From the NCBI GenBank assembly GCA_036398215.1, contig DASWHK010000227.1, positions 1 through 9,670 of the forward strand: 9,670 nucleotides of DNA. The letters run 5' to 3'. Made by a program: the position numbers and the translations under genes. Position 1 is the stretch's first letter, and every line of letters starts with the position of its first letter. Source of the stretch: DASWHK01 sp036398215. Lineage in GTDB: Bacteria; Acidobacteriota; UBA890. Below the pieces are notes generated by a model. It was not told the origin of the DNA, did no database searches, and worked only from the letters and a program-made list of their open reading frames with translations. Of this stretch, positions 1 through 6,285 are shown in pieces.

Positions 1-948
1 GGCAAGCTGCAGGAGATCGTGCTGGAGGCGATGCGGCGCAACGCCAGCGTCGCGATCTTCGACATCGACCTCAAGCCCGCCCAGGCGCGGGCCTTCGAGG
101 ACGCCACCGGCCTCAAGGCGATCGACCGCACCCAGCTCATCCTCGACGTCTTCGCCCAGCGCGCCCGCAGCGCCGACGGCAAGCTGCAGGTCGAGCTCGC
201 CCAGCTCCGCTACTCGCTGCCGCGGCTCACCGAGAAGGACGCCGGCCTCTCGCGGCTGACCGGCGGCATCGGCGGCCGCGGCCCCGGCGAGACCGTGATG
301 GAGATCGGCCGCCGGCGGATCCGCGACCGGATCCGCGGCCTCGAGAAGCGGGTCGAGCAGCTTTCCCGCCAGCGCGACCTGCGGCGGCGGCGCCGCCGCG
401 GCAGCAACATCCCGGTGCTGTCGATCATCGGCTACACCAACGCCGGCAAGAGCACGCTGCTCAACGCCCTGACCGACAGCGACATCGAGGTCGCCGACAA
501 GCTGTTCATGACGCTCGATCCGACCAGCCGCCGGCTGCGCTTCCCGCGCGAGGGCGAGGTGATCATCACCGACACGGTCGGCTTCATCGCCGACCTGCCC
601 GAGGACCTCGTCGCGGCGTTCCGAGCGACGCTCGAGGAGCTCGCCGACGCCGACCTGCTGCTGCACGTGATCGACGCCTCCGACCCGCGGATCGACGACA
701 AGATCGCCGCCGTAGAGAAGCTGCTTGGCGACCTCGACCTGCCGGCCGTTCCGATGATGCGCGTCCTCAACAAGGTCGACCTGCTGCCGCCAGGGCAGGC
801 TGCCGGTCTGGCGCGCCGCTTCGACGCCGTCCCGGTCAGCGCCGCCCGCCGCGAGGGGCTCGAGGAGCTGATGGCCGCCGCCGAGGCACGGCTCGCGTCG
901 CGCGGCTTTGCCCAGCCCCAGCCGGCGAGCGCCGACCTCCGAAGCTAG
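1..948 (+). CDS. hflX: GTPase HflX, 5'-truncated by the window edge
   Basis: HflX is a ribosome-associated GTPase that binds the 50S subunit and rescues or splits stalled ribosomes; this role is known for the family. The frame is open from base 1 (GKLQEIVLEAM...), so the true start lies upstream; about 100 residues are probably missing, since HflX is usually about 400-430 aa and 315 are present here. Numbering from the first codon, the Gly-rich HflX segment GGIGGRGPGET is at about 88-98, followed by a basic helical linker. The G domain carries G1 GYTNAGKS at 144-151 (bases 430-453), a G2 Thr at 171 in FMTLDPTSRR, G3 DTVG at 191 (571-582), G4 NKVD at 257 (769-780) and G5 SA at 280 (838-843). 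All GTPase motifs are intact. The TAG stop (946-948) lies inside the left arm of the inverted-repeat element that follows. The GTG at base 19 is an internal codon, not the start. Confidence 0.95.
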   Translation, partial: GKLQEIVLEAMRRNASVAIFDIDLKPAQARAFEDATGLKAIDRTQLILDVFAQRARSADGKLQVELAQLRYSLPRLTEKDAGLSRLTGGIGGRGPGETVMEIGRRRIRDRIRGLEKRVEQLSRQRDLRRRRRRGSNIPVLSIIGYTNAGKSTLLNALTDSDIEVADKLFMTLDPTSRRLRFPREGEVIITDTVGFIADLPEDLVAAFRATLEELADADLLLHVIDASDPRIDDKIAAVEKLLGDLDLPAVPMMRVLNKVDLLPPGQAAGLARRFDAVPVSAARREGLEELMAAAEARLASRGFAQPQPASADLRS

Positions 949-1128
949 CCCGCATTTCTCACCGCCGTTCTGCTGCGGGCGCGGAGAGACGCGTGTCTAC
1001 TGCGTTGCGCTGGGTCGGTCTCCTCGACGTATTGTCAAATACGCCTGCGTCGCCCTCCCGGCGCGCGCCTTGTATCCACGCCCCTCTCCACGCCCTCGCG
1101 ACGAACCGCGGTGAGAAATGCGGGCTAG
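945..1128. repeat. 184-bp imperfect palindrome with long terminal inverted repeats (MITE- or REP-like)
   Basis: The left arm 945-970 and right arm 1103-1128 are reverse complements at 25 of 26 positions; the outer 21 bases (945-965 against 1108-1128) match perfectly, and the mismatch is 966/1107. The interior also pairs: 978-988 with 1084-1094 (10 of 11), 991-995 with 1077-1081, and near the apex GTATT (1029-1033) with AATAC (1038-1042). The whole element could therefore fold into one long cruciform or hairpin RNA. Both tips end in CTAG (945-948 and 1125-1128), which may be a duplicated palindromic target. No transposase is encoded, and the short reading frames inside look like noise. It fills the gap between hflX and the sulfotransferase gene. 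A miniature inverted-repeat transposable element or large REP-type repeat fits best; a structured transcript is the alternative. Copy number cannot be judged from one window. Confidence 0.72.
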
Positions 1129-1146
1129 GTCGGCTATCCTCACGGC

Positions 1147-1791
1147 GTGCGAAACCCTCTCTCGAAGCTCCTCCGCGGGCGCAAGTACGGCGACGAGGTC
1201 ATCGTCGTCTCGGGGCTGCCGCGCTCGGGCACCTCGATGATGATGAAGATGCTTGACGCCGCCGGCCTGCCGATCATGACCGACCACGAGCGCGGCGCCG
1301 ACGAGGACAACCCGAAGGGCTACTTCGAGTACGAGCGGGTCAAGGACCTCAAGGAAGAGACCGACAAGAGCTGGGTACGCAACGCCCGCGGCCGGGTCCT
1401 GAAGGTCATCTCCCACCTGCTCGCCGACCTGCCCGACGACAACTTCTACCGGGTCATCCTGATGCGCCGCGACTTCGACGAGATCCTCGCCTCGCAGAAC
1501 AAGATGCTCGAACGCCGCGGCGAGGAAAACCCGATCGCCGACCAGGCGGCCAAGGAAGCCTACATCCGCCACCTCGTCGACATCCGCTTCATGGTCCGCA
1601 AGCGCCCCAACTTCGAGATGATCGAGCTGCAGTTCCGGCAGGCGCTGGAGGAGCCGCAGCCGTTCGTCGCGGAGATCAACGCCTTCCTCGGCGGCGGGCT
1701 CGACGAGGAGGCGATGATGTCGATCGTCGACCCCGAGCTGTACCGCAACCGCAAGGCGGGGCTCACGCCTGCTGCCGGCTGCGAACCTTGA
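1147..1791 (+). CDS. Small sulfotransferase-family protein (PAPS-type P-loop)
   Basis: Predicted 214-aa soluble protein. Near the N-terminus a beta-strand leads into a P-loop, VVSGLPRSGTS (residues 20-30), matching the 5'-phosphosulfate loop of PAPS-dependent sulfotransferases. YRVILMRRDFDEILASQ (101-117) fits the 3'-phosphate-binding region, with Arg107/Arg108 and Ser116 in the expected places. ADEDNPKGYFEYE (51-63) looks like a conserved substrate-side segment of this bacterial group. The family transfers sulfate from PAPS to alcohols or amines; the acceptor here cannot be told. At 214 aa it is at the short end of the fold. The start chosen is GTG at 1147, which has no Shine-Dalgarno sequence. 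A TATCCT hexamer at 1135-1140 would place transcription initiation almost on the GTG, so a leaderless mRNA is possible. The last 29 bases overlap the 3' end of the convergent terC-like gene. Confidence 0.8.
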   Translation: MRNPLSKLLRGRKYGDEVIVVSGLPRSGTSMMMKMLDAAGLPIMTDHERGADEDNPKGYFEYERVKDLKEETDKSWVRNARGRVLKVISHLLADLPDDNFYRVILMRRDFDEILASQNKMLERRGEENPIADQAAKEAYIRHLVDIRFMVRKRPNFEMIELQFRQALEEPQPFVAEINAFLGGGLDEEAMMSIVDPELYRNRKAGLTPAAGCEP

Positions 1792-2473
1792 GGTTGAGGA
1801 ACTCGACGAATATCGAGAAGCCCATCGCGAAGTAGATGTAGCCCTTGGGGATGTGAAAGCCTACGCCGTCGGCCACCAGCGCCATCCCGATCAGCAGCAG
1901 GAAGCTGAGCGCCAGCATCTTCACGGTGGGATGCTGCTCGACGAAGGCGCTCACCGTGCCCGCCGCCGCCAGCATGATCGCGACCGCGATCACGATCGCC
2001 GCCACCATGATCCGGATGTCGTCGGCCATCCCCACCGCGGTGATCACCGAGTCGAGCGAGAAGACCACGTCCAGCAGCATGATCTGGAAGATCACCGAGT
2101 GGAACGAGGCCCTCACCAGGGCCGCGTGATGGTGCTCGCCTCCCTCGATCTTCTCGTGGATCTCGCTGGTCGCCTTGGCGAGCAGGAACAGGCCGCCGAC
2201 CAGCAGGATCAGGTCGCGCCCCGAAACCCCGTGGCCGAACACCGTGAACCAGGGCGCCGTCAGCCGGGCGATCCAGGCGACGGTGAGCAGCAGCCCGATG
2301 CGCATGAGCATCGCCATGGCGAGGCCGACGGCCCGCGCCCGCGGCTGTTGCTCGGGCTTCAGCTTTCCCGCCAGGATCGAGATGAAGATGATGTTGTCGA
2401 TCCCGAGCACCACCTCGAGGACGGTGAGCGTGACCAGCGCGATCCAGGCTTCCGGATTGGTGAGCAGGTCCAT
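1763..2473 (-). CDS. TerC-family integral membrane protein
   Basis: Predicted 236-aa polytopic inner-membrane protein, the usual length for stand-alone TerC proteins. About seven hydrophobic segments occur near residues 8-30, 46-70, 84-101, 122-148, 153-175, 186-206 and 212-229. The hallmark acidic motifs are VLEVVLGIDNIIF (18-30; Glu20, Asp26) and LLDVVFSLDSVITAVGM (133-149; Asp135, Asp141). A His-rich loop, HEKIEGGEHHHAAL (106-119), lies between them. Family members are tied to metal handling, including Mn2+ export and tellurite resistance, and to loading metals onto secreted proteins; the substrate here is not shown. The start is the ATG at 2471-2473, because MDLLTNPEAW aligns with the N-termini of E. 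coli relatives such as YoaE, whereas the open frame upstream to 2617 encodes unrelated Ala/Arg-rich sequence. No strong ribosome-binding site is visible. The gene is convergent with the sulfotransferase and divergent from the symporter. Confidence 0.9.
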   Translation of the reverse strand: MDLLTNPEAWIALVTLTVLEVVLGIDNIIFISILAGKLKPEQQPRARAVGLAMAMLMRIGLLLTVAWIARLTAPWFTVFGHGVSGRDLILLVGGLFLLAKATSEIHEKIEGGEHHHAALVRASFHSVIFQIMLLDVVFSLDSVITAVGMADDIRIMVAAIVIAVAIMLAAAGTVSAFVEQHPTVKMLALSFLLLIGMALVADGVGFHIPKGYIYFAMGFSIFVEFLNLKVRSRQQA

Positions 2474-2524
2474 GGCGGTGTCGGTTCCCGATGCCGCAGC
2501 CCTGGCGGGCGCCCGGGGAGCGGC

Positions 2525-2543
2525 GGCGGCGTGAATCGCCGCC
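2525..2543 (-). other. Hairpin in the leader of the TerC-family gene
   Basis: GGCGGCG (2525-2531) and CGCCGCC (2537-2543) form a perfect 7-bp stem with a 5-base loop, about 50 bases upstream of the TerC start on its transcript strand. The stem is strong and all G-C, so it could affect leader folding. In sequence this GC-rich, such a stem can also arise by chance. No riboswitch consensus was recognised around it, and the rest of 2474-2687 shows no gene. Confidence 0.3.
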
Positions 2544-2687
2544 TTTCGAGCGGCTCGGAGGATGTTGCAAATCCTTTCATTCCGCCGGCCGAAACGCCAC
2601 TCGCGAAGTGACGCCAATCGCGAGCCGCTGCGATGAGCGTTGAGCCGTCGCGCGAGCCGCGACCGCCGGTCTCATGTGGGGAAGAGC

Positions 2688-2803
2688 GGCGGAAGGGCAT
2701 GTACCCTGCGGGCGGCCGGGGGGCGTGGACCCCTTTCCTGATTCGGCCGCCCTGGCGTCCGCCCCCAAAGGCAGGCCGTCCTCCGGGCACATGCCCTTCC
2801 GCC
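2688..2803. repeat. 116-bp intergenic palindromic element
   Basis: The arms 2688-2717 and 2774-2803 are inverted repeats, with 26 of 30 Watson-Crick pairs plus one G-T pair. The outer 15 bases are perfect: GGCGGAAGGGCATGT against its complement at 2789-2803. Inside, GGGGGCG (2719-2725) pairs with CGCCCCC (2760-2766), so the entire element can fold as one long hairpin. It shares no obvious sequence with the palindrome at 945-1128. It lies between two divergent genes, where no terminator is needed, and no transposase is present. A dispersed extragenic palindrome or MITE-like element is the most likely identity. All reading frames through it are compositionally odd and are not believed to code. 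Confidence 0.65.
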
Positions 2804-2841
2804 TCCAGGAAGCCGGCGACGCGGCGTCAAGCCCGGCAACG

Positions 2842-2871
2842 TTGACGCTGGCGCTCATCCGCCCCTATGAT
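2842..2871 (+). promoter_or_regulatory. Sigma70-type promoter for the AGCS symporter gene
   Basis: TTGACG (2842-2847) and TATGAT (2866-2871) each match the sigma70 -35 and -10 consensus at 5 of 6 positions, with an 18-bp spacer. Transcription would start near 2878, giving a leader of about 40 bases that ends in a strong Shine-Dalgarno run, GGAGGAGGG (2908-2916), just before the ATG at 2919. Two good hexamers at proper spacing in such GC-rich DNA are unlikely by chance. The palindromic element ends 38 bp upstream of the -35 box. Confidence 0.7.
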
Positions 2872-2918
2872 CGGCGCCGGTCGAACGGCGGTGCCGGCGG
2901 GGTTTCCGGAGGAGGGCC

Positions 2919-4310
2919 ATGGAAGCGGTAGACAACGTTCTCGGTCAGATCTCGAGCTTCGTCTGGGGCCCCTTCTTCCTGGTGCCGTTGCTGCTCGCCA
3001 CCGGCGCCTTCCTGACCTTCCGGCTGCGCGGCCTGCAGTTCCGCGAGCTCGGCCATTCGCTGTGGCTGGCGCTCGTCGTGCGCAAGGAGAGCGGCGCCGA
3101 GGGCGACATCTCCCACTTCCAGGCGCTGATGACGGCGCTCGCCGCCACCGTCGGCACCGGCAACATCGTCGGGGTCGCCACCGCCATCGCCGCCGGCGGC
3201 CCCGGCGCCCTCTTCTGGATGTGGATGACCGGCCTGGTGGGCATGGCGACGAAGTACTCGGAAGCGCTGCTGTCGGTGCGCTTCCGCGAGGTCGACGCCA
3301 AGGGCGAGCAGATCGGCGGCCCGATGTACTACCTGGAGAAAGGCGTCGGCGGCCCGGTCGGCAAGGTGCTCGGCGTCTCGTTCGCGATCTTCGCGGCGGT
3401 CGCCGCCTTCGGCATCGGCAACCTGGTGCAGTCGAATGCGGTGTCGAACGCGGTGTCGAACTCGGCGGCGACCTTCGGCTTCGCAGTGCACCCGGGGGTC
3501 ATCGGGGCGATCCTCGCGGTGCTCGCCGGCCTGGTGATCCTCGGCGGCATCAAGTCGATCGGCCGCTTCACCGGCGCCTTCGTCCCCGCGATGATCGTCC
3601 TGTACATGCTGGGCGCTGGGCTCATCCTCGTCCTCAACGCCGCCGGCATCCCCGAGGCGTTGCGGCTGGTGTTCGCCGGCGCCTTCTCGCCGACCGCCGC
3701 CGGCGGCGGCTTCCTCGGCGCCGGCGTCGCCCAGGCGATCCGCTTCGGCGTCGCCCGCGGCATCTTCTCCAACGAGTCGGGGCTCGGCTCTGCCGGCATC
3801 GCCGCCGCCGCCGCCCAGACCAAGGAGCCAGTGCGCCAGGCGCTGGTGTCGATGACCCAGACGTTCATCGACACCATCGTCGTCTGCTCGTTCACCGGCA
3901 TCGCGATCATCGCCACGGGCGCCTGGCAGAGCGGAGCTGACGGCCCCGGGCTCACCCAGCTCGCCTTCCGGACCGGGCTGCCCGGGCAGGCCGGCGGCCT
4001 GATCGTCGCCGTCAGCCTGTCGCTGTTCGCCTTCTCGACCATCCTCGGCTGGGCCTACTACGGCGAGAAGAGCCTCGAGTACCTGCTCGGCGTCAAGGCG
4101 GTGATGCCCTACCGGCTGGCCTTCATCGCCGCGGTCTTCGCCGGCAGCCTCGGGCCGCTGAACGTCGTCTGGCTGCTGTCCGACATCATGAACGGCCTGA
4201 TGGCGCTGCCCAACCTGATCGGCCTGCTGCTGCTTTCGGGCATCATCGTGGCCGAAACCCGCTCGTACTTTCAGCGCATCGACCGGGCCGACGAGCGGGC
4301 CGACCGCTGA
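2919..4310 (+). CDS. Alanine/glycine:sodium symporter (AGCS family)
   Basis: Full-length 463-aa polytopic membrane transporter that would import alanine or glycine with Na+ (or H+) across the inner membrane. Family signatures are clear: ATVGTGNIVGVATAIAAGG (76-94), running into GGPGALFWMWMTGLVG (93-108), which fits the sodium:alanine symporter signature; GGPMYYLEKG (133-142); and GVARGIFSNESGLGSA (277-292). About ten to eleven hydrophobic segments follow the family layout, and the polar tail RIDRADERADR ends the protein. The ATG at 2919 is supported by GGAGGAGGG at 2908-2916 and by the promoter upstream. A 12-base unit repeats at 3432-3455 and encodes NAVSNAVSN (173-181), a small in-frame duplication at the start of a variable segment. 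The preference between alanine and glycine cannot be read from the sequence. It appears to be monocistronic, with a 214-bp gap to the next gene. Confidence 0.93.
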   Translation: MEAVDNVLGQISSFVWGPFFLVPLLLATGAFLTFRLRGLQFRELGHSLWLALVVRKESGAEGDISHFQALMTALAATVGTGNIVGVATAIAAGGPGALFWMWMTGLVGMATKYSEALLSVRFREVDAKGEQIGGPMYYLEKGVGGPVGKVLGVSFAIFAAVAAFGIGNLVQSNAVSNAVSNSAATFGFAVHPGVIGAILAVLAGLVILGGIKSIGRFTGAFVPAMIVLYMLGAGLILVLNAAGIPEALRLVFAGAFSPTAAGGGFLGAGVAQAIRFGVARGIFSNESGLGSAGIAAAAAQTKEPVRQALVSMTQTFIDTIVVCSFTGIAIIATGAWQSGADGPGLTQLAFRTGLPGQAGGLIVAVSLSLFAFSTILGWAYYGEKSLEYLLGVKAVMPYRLAFIAAVFAGSLGPLNVVWLLSDIMNGLMALPNLIGLLLLSGIIVAETRSYFQRIDRADERADR

Positions 4311-4345
4311 GTCGCTGAGCGCGAGCCCGGGCGCGCCGGTCGCAA

Positions 4346-4449
4346 GCTGGTCGCAGCCGCTGGTCGCAGCTAGCTGGTCGCTCGGCATCACTCCGAACCC
4401 GGGTGCCGGCGCGCGGCCACCGGATGCCGGCGCTCGGCATCGCTCCGAA
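4346..4449. repeat. Short direct repeats in the symporter/TPR intergenic region
   Basis: Two repeat families fill the 214-bp gap. GCTGGTCGCAG occurs at 4346-4356 and 4359-4369, with a shortened copy GCTGGTCGC at 4373-4381, spaced 13-14 bp apart. An 18-base unit, GCTCGGCATCRCTCCGAA (R = A then G), occurs at 4380-4397 and 4432-4449, 52 bp apart. No gene or clear terminator was found in 4311-4524. The repeats could be regulator sites or decayed repeat DNA. Confidence 0.5.
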
Positions 4450-4455
4450 GCACCG

Positions 4456-4484
4456 GGGACAGACGTGCGTGGTAGCGATAGACT
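4456..4484 (+). promoter_or_regulatory. Probable promoter for the TPR protein gene
   Basis: GGGACA (4456-4461) and TAGACT (4479-4484) each match the sigma70 hexamers at 4 of 6 positions, with a 17-bp spacer. A start near 4491 would leave a leader of about 34 bases containing GAGGA (4515-4519) before the ATG at 4525. The match is moderate. The -35 box begins 7 bp after the second copy of the 18-base direct repeat, which would suit an upstream regulator site. Confidence 0.35.
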
Positions 4485-4524
4485 GTAGGACGTTCCGCAG
4501 AGAACCCACCGAACGAGGACGAGC

Positions 4525-6165
4525 ATGAGCACCCACCGCACCTTCCCGATCCGTTTCGCCGTCCTGGCAGCGGCGCTTGCCGCCGTCGTTGCCGCGCCCT
4601 CCGGCTGGTCCGTCGCCGCCCCTGTCGCAGGAGTCGCCGCGGCGGTCCCGCCGACCGCCACCGCTCCCGGCCCCGGGGTCGCCCCCGTTTCCGCCGCCGC
4701 GACGCAGGAGGCCAAGCTCGGCACCATCGAGTTCCCGACCTCCGGCTCCGCCGAGGCCCAGCCGCACTTCATCCGCGGCGTCCTTCTCCTGCACAGCTTC
4801 GAGTACGAGGACGCGGCGACGGCGTTCCGCGAGGCCCAGCGGCTCGACCCGGACTTCGCCCTGGCCTACTGGGGCGAGGCGATGACCTACAACCATCCGT
4901 TGTGGGCGCAGCAGGACCGCGACGCGGCGCTCGAGGCGCTGGCCCGGCTGGCGCCGACCCCCGAGGCGCGCGCCGCTGAGGCCGGCACCGACAAGGAGCG
5001 TGCCTGGCTCGCCGCCGTCGAGGCGTTGTACGGCGAGGGCGACAAGCAGGCCCGCGACTACGACTATCGCGACGCCATGCGCCGCATGCACGAGAGCTAT
5101 CCCGGCGACCACGAGGTGACGGCGTTCTACGCGCTCTCCTGGCTCGGCACCTCGCACGGCGGCCGCGACTTCGCCAAGTACATGCGCGCCGCCGCGCTCG
5201 CCGAGCCGGTCTTCGACGAGAACCCCGATCATCCCGGCGCCGCCCACTACCTGATCCACTCCTACGACGATCCGATCCACGCGCCCCTCGGCCTGCCGGC
5301 GGCGCGCGCCTACTCGAAGATCGCCCCCGCCGCCGCCCACGCCCAGCACATGACCTCGCACATCTTCGTGGCCACCGGCATGTGGGACGACGTGGTCGCC
5401 GCTAACGAGGTGGCGCGCGACGTGCAGAACGCCCGCCTCGCCGAGCTCGGCCGCCCGCCCGTCGACTGCGGCCACTACAACTCCTGGCTGCAGTACGGCT
5501 ACCTGCAACTGGGTCAGATCCAGGCGGCGACCCGGGAGATGACGGTCTGTCGTGAGGCGTTGCAGGAGGGATCGGGCGGCAGCGCCGCCTACTTCGCCAA
5601 CATGCGCGCCCGCCAGGTGCTCGACACCGGCGACTGGGCGCTGGCGGCGAAGCTGACCGCCGACGTTTCGGGCTCGGGCGGCGCCCGCGCCAACTACAAC
5701 TTCACCACCGGCTTCGCCGCCCTCAAGCTCGGCGACCTCGACACGGCGCGCCGCATGGCCGCATCTCTCGAGGGCGCCACCGAAGGAGCACCCATCCTCG
5801 CCCTCGAGCTCGACGCCATGCTGGCGCTCGAGGACGGCAAGATCGACGAGGCGCTCGCCGGCCTCCGCGAGGCAACCGCGCTCGAAGAGAGCCTGCCCTT
5901 CGAGTTCGGCCCGCCGGCGGTCATCAAGCCCACCCACGAGCTTCTCGGCGAAGTCCTGCTTCAGCTCGAGCGCTACGACGAGGCCGTCGCCGCCTTCGAG
6001 CAGGCCCTCGCCCGGGCGCCCCGCCGCACCCCTTCACTGGTCGGCCTGGCGCACGCCGCCGCGGGGGCTGGCGACACCCTCAAGGCCGACGAGGTCCGCG
6101 CCGAGCTGCACGAGATCTGGCGCAACGCCGACCCCGGCTTCGCAGCCGCCGGGCACGGTGGGTGA
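4525..6165 (+). CDS. Exported TPR-repeat protein, histidine-rich, function unknown
   Basis: Predicted 546 aa. Residues 1-32 look like a Sec signal peptide or N-terminal anchor (MSTHRTFPIR, then a hydrophobic Ala/Val run), followed by a Pro/Ala-rich linker to about residue 60. The mature part is alpha-helical. A TPR-like unit is visible at 81-117 (HFIRGVLLLHSFEYEDA...), and a clear one at 472-507 (ELLGEVLLQLERYDEAVAAFEQ). The middle is a more specialised core with many His residues: GEAMTYNHPLW (117-127), DHPGAAHYLIHSYDDPIHAP (235-254), AHAQHMTSHIFVATGMWDD (271-289) and DCGHYNSW (314-321). I recognise this core as a recurrent type of bacterial TPR protein with no assigned function. The ATG is supported by GAGGA at 4515-4519. 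The gene precedes an exported molybdoenzyme by 120 bp on the same strand, so partnership in the periplasm is possible but unproven. TPR domains usually bind proteins; the histidines could instead indicate metal binding. Confidence 0.85.
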   Translation: MSTHRTFPIRFAVLAAALAAVVAAPSGWSVAAPVAGVAAAVPPTATAPGPGVAPVSAAATQEAKLGTIEFPTSGSAEAQPHFIRGVLLLHSFEYEDAATAFREAQRLDPDFALAYWGEAMTYNHPLWAQQDRDAALEALARLAPTPEARAAEAGTDKERAWLAAVEALYGEGDKQARDYDYRDAMRRMHESYPGDHEVTAFYALSWLGTSHGGRDFAKYMRAAALAEPVFDENPDHPGAAHYLIHSYDDPIHAPLGLPAARAYSKIAPAAAHAQHMTSHIFVATGMWDDVVAANEVARDVQNARLAELGRPPVDCGHYNSWLQYGYLQLGQIQAATREMTVCREALQEGSGGSAAYFANMRARQVLDTGDWALAAKLTADVSGSGGARANYNFTTGFAALKLGDLDTARRMAASLEGATEGAPILALELDAMLALEDGKIDEALAGLREATALEESLPFEFGPPAVIKPTHELLGEVLLQLERYDEAVAAFEQALARAPRRTPSLVGLAHAAAGAGDTLKADEVRAELHEIWRNADPGFAAAGHGG

Positions 6166-6285
6166 GCGCCGTTGTCCTGAATTGTCGCGATCAGTAACGT
6201 CGTGGCGGTGCGCGGCTGCCGGTAACGATCCGGGCCGCGCCGGACGCCACCGGCCCGCAGCACCGGCGGGCAAAGGAGATCGACG

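Noticed and set aside
908..1256. Short open frames across the hflX/sulfotransferase gap
   Set aside because: They run through the palindromic element and into the sulfotransferase gene in other frames, with no ribosome-binding site or recognisable product.
2474..2617. N-terminal extension of the TerC-family protein by 48 residues
   Set aside because: The added sequence is Ala/Arg-rich with no family resemblance, while MDLLTNPEAW at 2473 aligns with known TerC N-termini.
2474..2687. yybP-ykoY manganese riboswitch upstream of the terC-like gene
   Set aside because: Such riboswitches often precede this family, but I could not find the conserved loop sequences; only a simple 7-bp GC hairpin is present.
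2688..2803. CRISPR-like repeat or bidirectional terminator
   Set aside because: There is one inverted repeat pair and no repeat-spacer series, and the flanking genes diverge from it, so no transcript ends there.
2865..4772. Long open frames on the strand opposite the symporter, including a 635-codon one
   Set aside because: They are rich in Arg, Asp, Gly and Ala without any domain, and lie over genes with clear family signatures; long antisense frames are expected at this GC content.
4243..5937. 564-codon minus-strand open frame opposite the TPR gene
   Set aside because: Low-complexity composition typical of an antisense shadow; the plus-strand TPR protein has a signal peptide, recognisable repeats and a ribosome-binding site.
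6231..6257. Rho-independent terminator between the TPR and molybdoenzyme genes
   Set aside because: A 7-bp GC stem exists, but the loop is 13 bases and no T-run follows, so termination is not supported.
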